Below, one piece after another: positions 25,023 to 34,171 of a DNA stretch of 39,801 bases; the stretch's first letter is position 1; each line of letters starts with the position of its first letter. A program made the position numbers and the translations under genes. Source of the stretch: Myxacorys almedinensis A (GTDB lineage Bacteria; Cyanobacteriota; Cyanobacteriia; Leptolyngbyales; Leptolyngbyaceae); the NCBI RefSeq assembly GCF_010091945.1, contig NZ_WVIE01000002.1:1-39801 (forward strand), written 5' to 3'. The notes under the pieces were generated by a model. The model was not told where the DNA came from. It ran no database searches and saw only the letters and a list, made by a program, of their open reading frames with translations.

Positions 25023-26135
25023 ATGCATCTCAAACTCACCGAGTCTCGGCTTCCTTTTGCCCCCTTTTTGCTGATTGCCCCCTTTTTTCTATGGGGAACA
25101 GCCATGGTCGCCATGAAAGGAGTCATTCCCCATACGACCCCATTTTTTATGGCAGGGGTACGGCTTTTGCCTGCGGGATTGCTCGTTCTCGTGGCTGGGG
25201 TCGTCATGGGGCGTCCGCAGCCGAAAGGCTGGGCAGCGTGGCTATGGATCGCGCTGTTTGGGCTGGTTGATGGCACCCTGTTTCAAGGCTTTCTCGCCCA
25301 AGGACTCCTGAGAACCGGAGCCGGACTAGGATCTGTGATGATCGATTCTCAGCCCTTAGCAGTTGCCATATTAGCGCTGTGGCTGTTTGGGGAAAAAATT
25401 GGCGTGTGGGGCTGGCTAGGATTGGCGTTTGGCGTCTGTGGCATCAGTCTGTTGGGGCTGCCAGAAGACTGGATTTTAGCTGCTGGGAGCCAATTTGCAG
25501 CCGTGATGACAGACATGGGTTCTTTGGTGGATGCGCTATCGGGGCTGTTTGATAACGGACAGTGGCTGATGTTGTTGGCTGCCCTCTCAATGGCAGTCGG
25601 AACGATTTTAGTGCGCTATGTGTGTAACCACGCAGATCCGGTAACGGCAACGGGGTGGCATATGGTAGTGGGCGGCGTGCCCCTCTTTGCGCTGTCGAGC
25701 CAGTTGGAAACGTCGCAGTGGGCAAATTTGACGGTTTCAAACTGGATGGCGCTCTCGTACTCTACGATTTTTGGCAGCGCGATCGCCTATGGTCTATTTT
25801 TCTACTTTGCTTCCGAGGGCAGCCTCACGAGCCTTAGTTCTCTAACGTTTCTGACACCCGTCTTTGCCCTTCTATTTGGAAACTTATTTTTGGCTGAAGT
25901 GTTAACTCCGATTCAGTGGATGGGCGTTGGGTTCACATTAATCAGCATTTATTTGATCAATCAGCGAGAGGTCTTACGCAAAAAATTTGACAAACCAATT
26001 CCTCCGGATCGGATGCAGACCAGCCCGAAAGAGCAATTGATACCGTCTGTAAATCAGAACCTCGGTGAGATTACAAGTGAGAGTACGCCAGTCGCTCTCT
26101 TACCCATTGAGCCTGAATCAGAACGTACCTCGTAG
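25023..26135 (+). CDS. EamA/DMT-family transporter
   Basis: A 370-residue drug/metabolite transporter of the EamA type. Two homologous five-helix halves are visible. The first starts LLIAPFFLWGTAMVAMKGVI and contains GLLRTGAGLGSVMIDSQPLA; the second starts MLLAALSMAVGTILVRYV and contains IFGSAIAYGLFFYFASEGSL and the closing PIQWMGVGFTLISIYLINQR. A ~50-residue hydrophilic tail follows. Export of an amino acid or metabolite is likely but no substrate can be named. The ATG at 25023 is used; an upstream TTG is rejected. Confidence 0.9.
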   Translation: MHLKLTESRLPFAPFLLIAPFFLWGTAMVAMKGVIPHTTPFFMAGVRLLPAGLLVLVAGVVMGRPQPKGWAAWLWIALFGLVDGTLFQGFLAQGLLRTGAGLGSVMIDSQPLAVAILALWLFGEKIGVWGWLGLAFGVCGISLLGLPEDWILAAGSQFAAVMTDMGSLVDALSGLFDNGQWLMLLAALSMAVGTILVRYVCNHADPVTATGWHMVVGGVPLFALSSQLETSQWANLTVSNWMALSYSTIFGSAIAYGLFFYFASEGSLTSLSSLTFLTPVFALLFGNLFLAEVLTPIQWMGVGFTLISIYLINQREVLRKKFDKPIPPDRMQTSPKEQLIPSVNQNLGEITSESTPVALLPIEPESERTS

Positions 26136-26243
26136 CGAGTTCGGCAATGTTTTCGGGCAATCTAAGGTCTGGCGGTTAGGATTGAGCTACCTTGTCGAAG
26201 GAGCGTTCTTGGTACGCTAGTCGCGCTGTTCTTGGATTAGCCT

Positions 26244-27419
26244 ATGATCCCCCGTAGCTCTCGTTTTCTTCTTCTTGCGTCTGTGGTTTGTTTGGCTATT
26301 TTTGCGCCCAAACAAAGCGCGGTTTCTCGAAGCGCGGCACTGTCACTGGCAACCAGTCGGACGACGCGCCTAGCTCAGGTATCAAGGGCTGAACTGCTCT
26401 CGGTGGGTGCTCAAGCTGAGCAGGTTGCTGAGCTACCGCAGACCCTAAAACTGCTCGGTTACTTCAATGCTGACGTGAATGGACGATATGACCAACGCAC
26501 TGCTAAAGCGATCAGCCAGTTTCAACAGGCATTGAGTTTGCCAAGGGTGGGGCAGCCGTTAGCCAAACTGGGGCAAGCAAGTGACCCAAAAAACCTGTGG
26601 AAGTCGCCTTGGGTGTTAGGAGGAATTGGCGGGTCGAGTTTAATTGGGGCAACGGTTTTAGCGCTATCTCGGAGAGGGCGTCGAACAGAAGACAGTGCCG
26701 ACGAGCCAACCTTGCAAGAGCGATTTTTGCTACCTGAAGCGCCGCCGCTTAGCCCCTCCCTAACGCTGACAGACGTTGCCAAAGAGTCAGCCAAAGCTAC
26801 GAGCAGCGCTTTGCCGCCGGTAGAGAGCATCCCGATTGCCCAGGCTGCTCATCAACCGAAAGAACGGGTGGATGGATCGGGTGAGGGGGTAACAAACGGC
26901 GCGATCGCAGCTAAGGCAAAAGAAACTAATGTTTCTGAAACGACTCGCTTACCCAAAATCAACATTGTCGATGAGTTAATTCAAGAGCTTCGGATTCCTG
27001 ATCCGGCAAAGCGTCAGAAAGTAATTTGGGAACTGGGGCAGCGAGGCGACACGCGCGCCGTTCAGCCGCTGGTGGATTTGATGATAGAGTCTGATTCCCG
27101 GCAACGAAGTTTGATTCTGTCGGCACTATCTGAAATTGGCACACGAACGCTAAAGCCTCTCACTCGGGCGCTGGCGATCTCGTTACAAGATGAGAATGCC
27201 GATGTGCGAAAGAACGCCATTCGCGATCTGACACGAGTGTATGACATGGTGGCGCAGATTAGCCATTTGCTAAATCAAGCAACGGATGATCCAGATAAAG
27301 ATGTGCAAGAAACGGCGCGGTGGGCGTTGGGACAGTTGAACCGCATTCGATCAACGCCGACAATGGAAGCGTTGCCTGCGGTAAACCATTCGGTGAGTGC
27401 GCCAGAGAGTTTGCCATGA
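26244..27419 (+). CDS. Peptidoglycan-binding domain protein with HEAT repeats
   Basis: A 391-residue envelope protein. An N-terminal signal sequence (MIPRSSRFLLLASVVCLAIF) is followed by a PG_binding_1 helix bundle at ~50-100 (QTLKLLGYFNADVNGRYDQR, TAKAISQFQQALSL). A transmembrane helix lies near 124-142 (VLGGIGGSSLIGATVLALSR). A low-complexity linker then leads to a C-terminal HEAT/Armadillo-type region (~240-375: KRQKVIWELGQRGDTRAVQP, and DENADVRKNAIRDL). With both a signal and a membrane helix, the peptidoglycan-binding part should face the periplasm and the HEAT part the cytoplasm. The HEAT repeats could bind another protein. Function unknown. Confidence 0.88.
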   Translation: MIPRSSRFLLLASVVCLAIFAPKQSAVSRSAALSLATSRTTRLAQVSRAELLSVGAQAEQVAELPQTLKLLGYFNADVNGRYDQRTAKAISQFQQALSLPRVGQPLAKLGQASDPKNLWKSPWVLGGIGGSSLIGATVLALSRRGRRTEDSADEPTLQERFLLPEAPPLSPSLTLTDVAKESAKATSSALPPVESIPIAQAAHQPKERVDGSGEGVTNGAIAAKAKETNVSETTRLPKINIVDELIQELRIPDPAKRQKVIWELGQRGDTRAVQPLVDLMIESDSRQRSLILSALSEIGTRTLKPLTRALAISLQDENADVRKNAIRDLTRVYDMVAQISHLLNQATDDPDKDVQETARWALGQLNRIRSTPTMEALPAVNHSVSAPESLP

Positions 27420-27433
27420 CAGGATGAGTGAAC

Positions 27434-27475
27434 AGATGACAGTCATCTTAACAGGTAGGAAACTGTGCTTTTTTG
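27434..27475 (+). terminator. Weak terminator-like sequence after the HEAT protein gene
   Basis: AGATGAC-A-GTCATCT (27434-27448) is a perfect 7-bp inverted repeat, followed by a short ACAG/CTGT stem and then GCTTTTTTGG. It lies between the convergent HEAT-protein gene and ilvA. The first stem is well separated from the T-tract and the second stem is short, so the call is weak. Confidence 0.35.
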
Positions 27476-27492
27476 GCTCATCAAGGCAGGAA

Positions 27493-29004
27493 CTATCCCA
27501 GAAATAATTTATAAGCGGGATTTTGGCTTTCATTCCAGTAGCGATACCCCAAGGTATCCAGAAAGGCTTGCCACTCTGCCATTTCGTCGGGTGGAACTTG
27601 CGTTCCGATGACGATGCGCCCATAGTCTGCGCCATGATTGCGATAGTGAAATAGGCTGATATTCCAATCAGGACTCATGCAGTTCAAGAATTTGATCAGT
27701 GCTCCTGGGCGCTCAGGAAACTCAAATCGATAGAGCAGTTCATGGTCGGCGAGGGAGGATCGTCCGCCGACCATATGTCTTAAATGCAATTTCGCTAATT
27801 CATCATCCGTTAAGTCCATGGTTCTAAATCCATGCGCCTCAAAGGTCGTAGCAATGTGAACGGCATCGGCTCGGTCTTGAATCTGCACACCCACAAAGAT
27901 ATGTGCTTCTTGATCGTCGGCAATGCGATAGTTAAACTCGGTGAGACCGCGTTTGCCAATGCACTCACAAAACTTGCGTAAACTCCCCCGCTCTTCGGGA
28001 ATGGTGACAGCAAAGATCGCTTCGCGCCGTTCTCCAAGCTCGGCGCGCTCTGCAACAAATCGGAGCCGATCGAAATTCATATTTGCTCCGCAGGCAATGG
28101 CAATTAGGGTTTGATCTTGAATGTGTTCTCGCTCGACGTAGGTTTTTGCCGCCGCGATCGCGAGTGCCCCCGCTGGTTCTAAAATCGAGCGAGTATCTTC
28201 AAAGACATCTTTGATCGCGGCACAAATGCCATCGGTATCAACTAGCATCACCTCATCGACATACTGCTGACACAAACGAAAAGTTTCAACTCCAACTTCT
28301 CGCACTGCAACCCCATCAGCAAACAAACCAACCTGCGGCAACTTAACTCGGTGTCCTGCTTGCAATGATTGATGCATCGCATCTGCATCAACAGGTTCAA
28401 CACCAATGATCTTGATTTCTGGGCGCAATCGCTTCACATAAGATGCAATTCCAGAAATCAATCCGCCTCCACCAATCGCCACAAAAATTGCATGGATAGG
28501 GTGTTGACATTGCCGCAAGAGTTCCATACCAATTGTGCCCTGTCCAGCAATGACATCTGGATCGTCAAAAGGATGAATAAATGTCAAATTTTTCTCTGCT
28601 TCTAGCTGACGAGCATAAGCATAAGCATCATCATACGTATCACCGTATAAAACAACTTCTCCGCCCCGTGCTTTGACCGCATCAATTTTCACTTCCGGCG
28701 TTGTTTGAGGCATGACAATAATTGCCGTTGTTCCTAGCCGCTTTGCCCCTAGCGCAACGCCTTGAGCATGATTTCCCGCAGAAGCGGCAATCACGCCCTG
28801 TTTAAGCACATCCAAGGGAAGCTGCGCCATTTTATTGTAGGCACCCCGCAACTTAAAGGAAAACACAGACTGCATATCTTCCCGCTTGAGGAGAAGCCGG
28901 TTGTTGAGGCGTGTTGATAGATTGGGTGCGTAGTCTAGAGCCGTCTCTTGAGCCACATCGTACACACGGGCAGTGAGGATGCGTTCGAGGTAATCGGGAT
29001 GCAT
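27493..29004 (-). CDS. ilvA: Threonine ammonia-lyase, biosynthetic
   Basis: Deaminates L-threonine to 2-oxobutanoate, the first step of isoleucine synthesis. 503 residues from ATG 29004. SVFSFKLRGAYNKM carries the lysine that binds pyridoxal phosphate (Lys51). SAGNHAQGVALGA and IGGGGLISGIASYVK are cofactor-binding loops. The C-terminal ~180 residues form two ACT-like regulatory domains (from about AIFAVTIPEERGSLRKFCEC, and again from LYRFEFPERPGALIKFLNCM), the arrangement of isoleucine-inhibited enzymes. A longer open frame would run into the tRNA-Ala gene, so it is not used. The codons just before the ATG show no strong ribosome-binding site. Confidence 0.96.
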   Translation of the reverse strand: MHPDYLERILTARVYDVAQETALDYAPNLSTRLNNRLLLKREDMQSVFSFKLRGAYNKMAQLPLDVLKQGVIAASAGNHAQGVALGAKRLGTTAIIVMPQTTPEVKIDAVKARGGEVVLYGDTYDDAYAYARQLEAEKNLTFIHPFDDPDVIAGQGTIGMELLRQCQHPIHAIFVAIGGGGLISGIASYVKRLRPEIKIIGVEPVDADAMHQSLQAGHRVKLPQVGLFADGVAVREVGVETFRLCQQYVDEVMLVDTDGICAAIKDVFEDTRSILEPAGALAIAAAKTYVEREHIQDQTLIAIACGANMNFDRLRFVAERAELGERREAIFAVTIPEERGSLRKFCECIGKRGLTEFNYRIADDQEAHIFVGVQIQDRADAVHIATTFEAHGFRTMDLTDDELAKLHLRHMVGGRSSLADHELLYRFEFPERPGALIKFLNCMSPDWNISLFHYRNHGADYGRIVIGTQVPPDEMAEWQAFLDTLGYRYWNESQNPAYKLFLG

Positions 29005-29153
29005 GGCGTGAATAGTAGAGTAAACCCAGGAATAGAGTAGACCCAGAATGAGACCCCATTTTACCTCAGGGCTGATCTGCCACTTCAGAATTGAGATACT
29101 CTCCTGACACTGCCCTAAAACACATGCAGATAAGTAACGTTTGTGTCTCACGA

Positions 29154-29226
29154 TGGAGCTAAGGAGACTCGAACTCCTGACCCCCTCAATGCCATTGAGG
29201 TGCGCTACCAACTGCGCTATAGCCCC
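29154..29226 (-). tRNA. tRNA-Ala(GGC)
   Basis: 73 bases folding into a full cloverleaf. The acceptor arm is GGGGCTA with TAGCTCC, including G3:U70, the alanine identity pair. The D arm contains AGCGCAGTTGGTAGCGC. The anticodon stem CCTCA/TGAGG closes a loop ATGGCAT with anticodon GGC. The T arm has GGAGTTCGAGTCTCC. The discriminator is A and CCA is not encoded. It lies 149 bases upstream of ilvA, which may be cotranscribed with it. Confidence 0.97.
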
Positions 29227-29347
29227 GCTTAGGTTTCAATCATGCCTTGACAGATAGGTATTCGTCAAGTAACGTCTTAAACTTTGGTATAAGAAGGAAT
29301 GAAGAACACGTTTAGTAACGCATTGTGCGAGTAGAGCCTCCTATCTT

Positions 29348-30409
29348 ATGACTGACACGCCAGAAAACGGACAAAACGTAGCTGAGCTACTGCAATCCCT
29401 CCGTCGCAAAGAGGGGAAGTGGGTTGAGTGGGCGCATGCTTGCCAAACATTGCAAAAGGCAGGATACAGCCCGCAGGCAATTTTTGAAGAAACGGGGTTT
29501 GAGCCGATTCAGCAAAATCAGATTGTGGTGGCGTCGCAAGTGTATGACACGCTGCTGGCGGTTGGCGTATCAGATGCAGTGAAAGAGTTTTTTGGGCAGC
29601 GAAGTAGCGATATTCTCTACGAGTTGCGGATTTTAACTCAGCGCGATCGCGCCTCTGCTGCCGAATTGGTCTTTGCTCATAAGCTTGATGCTGATGAAGT
29701 GCATGAGGTGGCTCGCGCCCTCAAGGACTTTTCTCGATTTGGCACTCCGCCCGACGAGTTTACGACTCATCCTGGAGATGGGGTTGCCTACCAGGCGTGG
29801 AAAGCAGCAAAGCAAAAAACTGACTTGCAAGAGCGATCGCGGCTGATTGCCAGAGGGCTAAAGTTTGCTCACAGCGCCACTGCTCGCCAAGCTGTAGAGA
29901 AACTGTTAACTGATTTTACGGTGACGCCGAGCCGCCCGGCTCCTCGGTTGCCGCTCTATCGATTAGAGTCGGATGAGGAACTGCCGCGGATTGTGCCAGT
30001 TGTAGGGAAATTACCCCTCACTAAAGCCGACTTAGACGCTGTGCCCATGGTCGAGGAGGTTGGAGCCTTTCACCTGGTGCAGTTTTCTGGAATTGGTGCA
30101 TGGGTGACATTGCCCGGATGGCAAGTGGTTCGCACAGCAGATGACCCGATCGCACTGCTGTGTGACAGCGACAAACTGCCCAATCCCCCATCAGGGGTGG
30201 CTGAAGAAGTGGTGGTAGTCATCGATCGCGCTCAGCGTGACTGGCAAGCAGATAGCTATTTTCTGATGGCAGAAGACGACCAGCTTCGCTTGCGCTGGTT
30301 TGAAGAAGCACCGGAGGTGGCTTTGTTGGGTCGGGTGGTGCTGGTGATGCGTCCCAAGAAGGTGTTGGATGAGGACTACACCAAGGAGTTATGGCAGATC
30401 GACGAATAG
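29348..30409 (+). CDS. raf1: Rubisco accumulation factor 1 (Raf1)
   Basis: A dimeric chaperone that brackets RbcL dimers during assembly of form I Rubisco. 353 residues. The N-terminal helical domain (~10-190) starts VAELLQSLRRKEGKWVEWAH and contains YSPQAIFEETGFEPIQQNQI and VAYQAWKAAKQKTDLQERSR. A flexible linker (SRPAPRLPLYRLESDEELPR) leads to the C-terminal beta-rich domain (~215-350: ADLDAVPMVEEVGAFHLVQF, SGIGAWVTLPGWQVVR). The composition and length match cyanobacterial Raf1. It is monocistronic here, apart from the rbc genes, which is common. The ATG lacks a strong Shine-Dalgarno. Confidence 0.95.
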   Translation: MTDTPENGQNVAELLQSLRRKEGKWVEWAHACQTLQKAGYSPQAIFEETGFEPIQQNQIVVASQVYDTLLAVGVSDAVKEFFGQRSSDILYELRILTQRDRASAAELVFAHKLDADEVHEVARALKDFSRFGTPPDEFTTHPGDGVAYQAWKAAKQKTDLQERSRLIARGLKFAHSATARQAVEKLLTDFTVTPSRPAPRLPLYRLESDEELPRIVPVVGKLPLTKADLDAVPMVEEVGAFHLVQFSGIGAWVTLPGWQVVRTADDPIALLCDSDKLPNPPSGVAEEVVVVIDRAQRDWQADSYFLMAEDDQLRLRWFEEAPEVALLGRVVLVMRPKKVLDEDYTKELWQIDE

Positions 30410-30438
30410 CCAGTAGAGCCAGTAGAGCTTCTATAAAG

Positions 30439-32115
30439 CTACTTGTCGCAATCGTATCCCTGATAGGGAATGCCAATCCGGTGATAATTGGCTGTATTCA
30501 ACCTACACAATTTTCCGCCCGTCGAAAGCATTGCTGGAAAGTCTGTTTGTCGCAATCCTGGAGCAATCATCCATACGTGGTGGGGAGGCTGCTGAGGGTT
30601 TAGGGCTGAAAGGGATTGCCAGAGCGCGTTGTAGCCCTGCAATCTGCTCACAAACGCAAAGGTTTCTTCTGGAGGTAGCGCCAACGCAAAGCTCAAGCCT
30701 AAGGCAATGTCCTGGAAGTCTTTATATGCCATAATTACCAACGATCTACCGGGGGCGTTCATGGTTTGAGCCACGTTACTGGGTTCATAGGGTTTTAGAA
30801 AAACCAGATTATAAACAACAAACCCACAACTCAGAACACCAACCACAAAAACGATCACAGAGGACAGCGAGGCGAGACGTTTATCTATTTTTGGAGCCTT
30901 GGTATTTTTCGCCCAAAGGCTTGCACCCACTAGCGCACAGACCGCTGGAAAGTAAATGAAATTGTATCGAGGAACCTGAGTGATATCTTTGTTCAACCCG
31001 TAGACGATCGCTAGAAATTCCACCACAACACAGGTGACAAACCCCATGAGCATCACGGTTTGCCAATGGGTTTTTGGATCGAGCCACAGCCAGCGCAGCC
31101 CTGCGATGATGCGCCATCCCAACCATCCTCCAAACAGCAGCATCAACACACCGGCTGAGATGGCAATGCCCAAAGGTTGGTTCTCCACAGGAAGGGCGAT
31201 CGCCATCACCAGCCACCCTGCCACAAGCTGATAGAGGGGCGCGATCGCAGCTAAAATTCCGGTGTGGGACGCTTTTAACCAGTCGGTTTCTGACCGCCCG
31301 ATATGACTGAGGAAGGTTGGCAATCCTGGTAGATAAAACAGCGCCAGCAGGGCGATAGATAGCACCAGGGTTCTGCCATGGCGACGGCTGCCAACGCCAC
31401 GTTGACACTGCCAACCATACAGACCGATCAATGTCACGACTTGAGCAATGACCGCTAAAACGAAAAAATAGTGAACATAAAATCCAATTCCATTGACAAT
31501 GCTCCAGCCTATCCAAATAGCAGGTCTGATCTGTTGTTTGTGTAAATCTTGTTGAATTTGGATCAGCCCCAGCAACGCGATCGCAATCATCACCATTGGA
31601 ACGGTGTAGTGTCGCGCCTCCTGAGAGAGATACACAGCAAACGGAGACACCGCCATCACCAACGCCGCAAAGACTCCGGCGGTTTTAGAGAACGCAATCC
31701 GGTTTAAGGTGTACATGACCCCAATCGACACAACACCTGCGATCGCAGGTAACGCCCGCAACTTCCACACCCACGATTGCTCGATCGGTGCGACCCAGCC
31801 CAGCCAACTGTGCAACCAGCAGAAAAACAGAGGCGGATGCACCGACTGCACCGAAATGGTTTGAGCAATTCCTGCACAGGTGGCAGCACGGTTCCACTCA
31901 AAGAGTTGCTCTAAGGTAGACAGCGTAACTGCTTCGCCTAGCGGCACATCATAGTAGCTGCGCCCAAAGCTAAACAATGCCGTAATCACTTCATCCATCC
32001 ACAACGGCTTGAGATCCAAATTCCAAAACCGCAGCGCTGTCCCCACTAAGACGATTCCGACCAAGAGCAGATAGTGCAAGGCAATCTCAGCAATAATCAA
32101 GACTTCAGACTGCAC
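30439..32115 (-). CDS. GT39-like membrane glycosyltransferase
   Basis: A 558-residue polytopic protein of the ArnT/PMT type (GT-C fold). About ten to twelve transmembrane helices are visible. The first extracytoplasmic loop carries the acidic motif WNLDLKPLWMDEVITA with Asp41-Glu42, the expected catalytic or metal-binding pair. The SQEARHYTVPMV segment near residue 165 matches the second conserved loop of the family. It should transfer a sugar from a polyprenyl-phosphate donor to a protein or lipid acceptor; which one is unknown. It is transcribed toward raf1, whose stop is 29 bases away, and diverges from the MITE-like element and coaE. Confidence 0.88.
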   Translation of the reverse strand: MQSEVLIIAEIALHYLLLVGIVLVGTALRFWNLDLKPLWMDEVITALFSFGRSYYDVPLGEAVTLSTLEQLFEWNRAATCAGIAQTISVQSVHPPLFFCWLHSWLGWVAPIEQSWVWKLRALPAIAGVVSIGVMYTLNRIAFSKTAGVFAALVMAVSPFAVYLSQEARHYTVPMVMIAIALLGLIQIQQDLHKQQIRPAIWIGWSIVNGIGFYVHYFFVLAVIAQVVTLIGLYGWQCQRGVGSRRHGRTLVLSIALLALFYLPGLPTFLSHIGRSETDWLKASHTGILAAIAPLYQLVAGWLVMAIALPVENQPLGIAISAGVLMLLFGGWLGWRIIAGLRWLWLDPKTHWQTVMLMGFVTCVVVEFLAIVYGLNKDITQVPRYNFIYFPAVCALVGASLWAKNTKAPKIDKRLASLSSVIVFVVGVLSCGFVVYNLVFLKPYEPSNVAQTMNAPGRSLVIMAYKDFQDIALGLSFALALPPEETFAFVSRLQGYNALWQSLSALNPQQPPHHVWMIAPGLRQTDFPAMLSTGGKLCRLNTANYHRIGIPYQGYDCDK

Positions 32116-32169
32116 TTTACACTAGAAACCAGTGGAATGGGTTGGCACAGCCCAAAGCCCGAACTGTCT

Positions 32170-32308
32170 CTAGGAGTCTGTCAAAGTTGAAATGAGGGAT
32201 TAGGAGTGGATGGGTTAGAGAGTCGATGGGTGGATGGGTCGCTCAGTAATCCAGCCCATCGGCTCCTCCACTCATGCACCCCTCCACTTAACGTTGACAA
32301 TCTACTAG
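32170..32308. mobile_element. MITE-like inverted-repeat element, copy 2
   Basis: A 139-bp non-coding element bounded by CTAG. The left end CTAGGAGTCTGTCAAAGTTG matches the reverse-complemented right end CTAGTAGATTGTCAACGTT at 15 of 19 positions. GGAGTGGATGGGT near the left end is mirrored by CCTCCACTCATGCACCCCTCCACTT near the right end, with short GGTGGATGGG repeats in the middle. The outer ~25 bp of both ends match the element at 13340-13477; the centres differ. It lies between the divergent GT39 gene and coaE, 24 bases before the coaE ATG. Confidence 0.75.
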
Positions 32309-32316
32309 CCCAACTT

Positions 32317-32342
32317 CCTATGACAGAAACCTATGACAGAAA
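32317..32342. repeat. Tandem 13-bp duplication over the coaE start
   Basis: CCTATGACAGAAA occurs twice without a gap, 32317-32329 and 32330-32342. Each copy carries ATGACAGAAA, so two ATGs precede the gene, at 32320 and 32333. Because the unit is 13 bp, the first ATG is out of frame with CoaE. Confidence 0.95.
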
Positions 32343-32974
32343 AACCCAATCCGCGCATTATTGGTTTAACGGGCGGCATCGGCATGGGTAAAACCACGGT
32401 TTCGACCTATCTTGCCAACCGCTATCTCCTGCCGATTTTAGACGCCGATCACTACGCCAGAGCCGCCGTTCAGCCGGGAACACCGATTCTCGCTGCGATT
32501 CGCGATCGCTATGGCACCCCCATCCTGCACCCCGACGGCAACTTGAATCGCCGCCGCCTAGGAGACATCATCTTTCAAAATGCCACCGAACGAACCTGGC
32601 TAGAATCGCACATTCATCCCTACGTGCGGCAGGCAATGACCCGCGACCTCTCAGAGCTTTGCAAAGCGTCCCAGACAGACTCGCCCAAGCCAGAGGCGAC
32701 GATCGTACTGGTCATTCCCCTTCTGTTTGAAGCCGGTTTAACCGATCTCGTTGACGAAATTTGGGTCGTCTACACCTCCGATGACCAGCAAATTCAACGC
32801 CTCATCGAGCGCGAAACCCTAACGTCAGAGCAGGCGCGCGATCGTATTAAAAGCCAAATGCCGATTCAAGAAAAGTGCGATCGCGCCCATGTGATTTTAG
32901 ACAACTCCTCCACGGTTGCCGCCCTGCTCAAACAAGTTGATCACGCCCTGCACACCCAATTTCATCCCCATTGA
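32333..32974 (+). CDS. coaE: Dephospho-CoA kinase
   Basis: Phosphorylates the 3'-OH of the ribose of dephospho-CoA in the last step of coenzyme A synthesis. 213 residues. The P-loop GGIGMGKTT is at residues 14-22; PILDADHYARAAVQPG follows and carries the acidic substrate-site residue; and IVLVIPLLFEAGLTDLVDEI VVY is the CoA-binding/lid region, with a CoaE-type C-terminus (IQEKCDRAHVILDNSS). It starts at the second of two ATGs produced by a 13-bp tandem duplication; the first is out of frame. The MITE-like element ends 24 bases upstream. Confidence 0.96.
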   Translation: MTEKPNPRIIGLTGGIGMGKTTVSTYLANRYLLPILDADHYARAAVQPGTPILAAIRDRYGTPILHPDGNLNRRRLGDIIFQNATERTWLESHIHPYVRQAMTRDLSELCKASQTDSPKPEATIVLVIPLLFEAGLTDLVDEIWVVYTSDDQQIQRLIERETLTSEQARDRIKSQMPIQEKCDRAHVILDNSSTVAALLKQVDHALHTQFHPH

Positions 32975-33072
32975 CAAAATTCTGCAAGCGGCGGCTAGAC
33001 TGAGCTATGGTAATCATTTCCTCGTCACCAGATTTTAACCGGCGGTTGAAAAACATTTGTTGAGAAACATTT

Positions 33073-33657
33073 ATGGGTACAACACTAAAGCAGATTTCTA
33101 CTTACTTAGATACAAAAGGCTGGAAATATAAGGTAGATGAGGCAGGATGCCGCATTCTCACCGGCGTCTACGGTGAGCATATAGAAGACTTCTTGATTGT
33201 GATTCAACTTGATGAGAACGGCGAGTTCTTCGAGATTTTTGCCCCGCGTGTGCTGGCAGGCGTCAAAAACCATCCCCACAAAGCGGCTATTCTCCAAACC
33301 ATGCTTTGCATCTCGTGGGAAACGAAAATGCTGCAATGGGAGTACGACCCCTCCGATGGCGAAATTCGAGCCATCATCGAGTTTCCTCTAGAAGACTCGA
33401 CGCTAACCGAGCGGCAATTTAATCGCTGTCTGCATAGCCTCGTGCAACTCGTCGATGAGTTGGCATTGCCCCGCTTGAAGGCAGTTATGGAAACAGGCGA
33501 AGATCCGGGTGACCTTGAAGAAGGAGAACGGCTCTTGCTCGCGCTGCAAGAAGAATCTCCGGGTCTGCTCAGTGTTTTAGAGCGAGCCATGGAGGCGCGC
33601 AAACGTCGCGGCAGAGTTGCACCCCCTGAAGAAATGGAGCAAGACGGCTCAAGCTGA
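33073..33657 (+). CDS. YbjN-domain protein
   Basis: A 194-residue acidic protein. The N-terminal ~140 residues have the YbjN/type III secretion chaperone-like pattern: helix-strand start (LKQISTYLDTKGWKYKVDEA), ILTGVYGEHIEDFLIVIQLD, PHKAAILQTMLCISWETKML, QWEYDPSDGEIRAIIEFPLE and LTERQFNRCLHSLVQLVDEL. The C-terminal ~50 residues are a charged, helical tail. Such proteins are common in cyanobacteria; some YbjN homologues act as stress-related regulators or chaperones, but no partner is evident here. It follows coaE by 98 bases on the same strand. Confidence 0.85.
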   Translation: MGTTLKQISTYLDTKGWKYKVDEAGCRILTGVYGEHIEDFLIVIQLDENGEFFEIFAPRVLAGVKNHPHKAAILQTMLCISWETKMLQWEYDPSDGEIRAIIEFPLEDSTLTERQFNRCLHSLVQLVDELALPRLKAVMETGEDPGDLEEGERLLLALQEESPGLLSVLERAMEARKRRGRVAPPEEMEQDGSS

Positions 33658-33893
33658 ATGCCCGTCCACAAACGGCTAGCTCGGAAGGCGCGATCGCAGA
33701 TGTTTCCGGAGAGCAGACCCCGCATCTAGATCACAAATTACGTTAAGTGGTATCAAAATTACCTAACGTTTCAGGGAACCTGCTCTAGAATTGAGCTAAC
33801 GCTTAAAGAGCTTAGGCAACGTGAGGACGGCTCTAAGACAGAAAAATCGGTAAACCGGTGGTTCTACTCTCTTGGCTCTAAGAGGGGGTATGT

Positions 33894-34091
33894 ATGTTAG
33901 TCATCCTGATCGGCGATCGACCCATTTCTCCAGAACACGTTTGTCAAACCTGCCTGTTGGCAGATCAAAGCGGACAACCTCGCTGGCAACAGGGGCAATT
34001 GCGGTGCGGGCAAACGATTCGGCGGCGGGGCGAGCAACTCCCAGAGCAGTACCAGTGCCAGATGGGATTTCGGGTGGCAAAGATCGAGTAG
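33894..34091 (+). CDS. Conserved four-cysteine miniprotein
   Basis: A 65-residue protein that I recognise as a recurrent cyanobacterial type without a name: MLVILIGDRPISPEHVCQTC, then LLADQSGQPRWQQGQLRCGQ and ...YQCQMGFRVAKIE. Cys17, Cys20, Cys38 and Cys55 could bind one metal ion in a rubredoxin- or zinc-ribbon-like way. AGAGGGGG lies 6 bases before the ATG, supporting translation. It is on the same strand as, and 80 bases before, the Tic20 gene. The 236 bases before it hold no further gene that I can support. Confidence 0.7.
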   Translation: MLVILIGDRPISPEHVCQTCLLADQSGQPRWQQGQLRCGQTIRRRGEQLPEQYQCQMGFRVAKIE

Positions 34092-34171
34092 ATACAGGAA
34101 ACAAGGAACTGCGCTATTCTGTGCATAGCAGATTTGCACATTATCAACGCAAAATTTTAGGAGAATGATCC

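Noticed and set aside
29005-29211. N-terminal extension of ilvA
   Set aside because: It would run through the tRNA-Ala gene and has no similarity to IlvA; the ATG at 29004 gives the family N-terminus.
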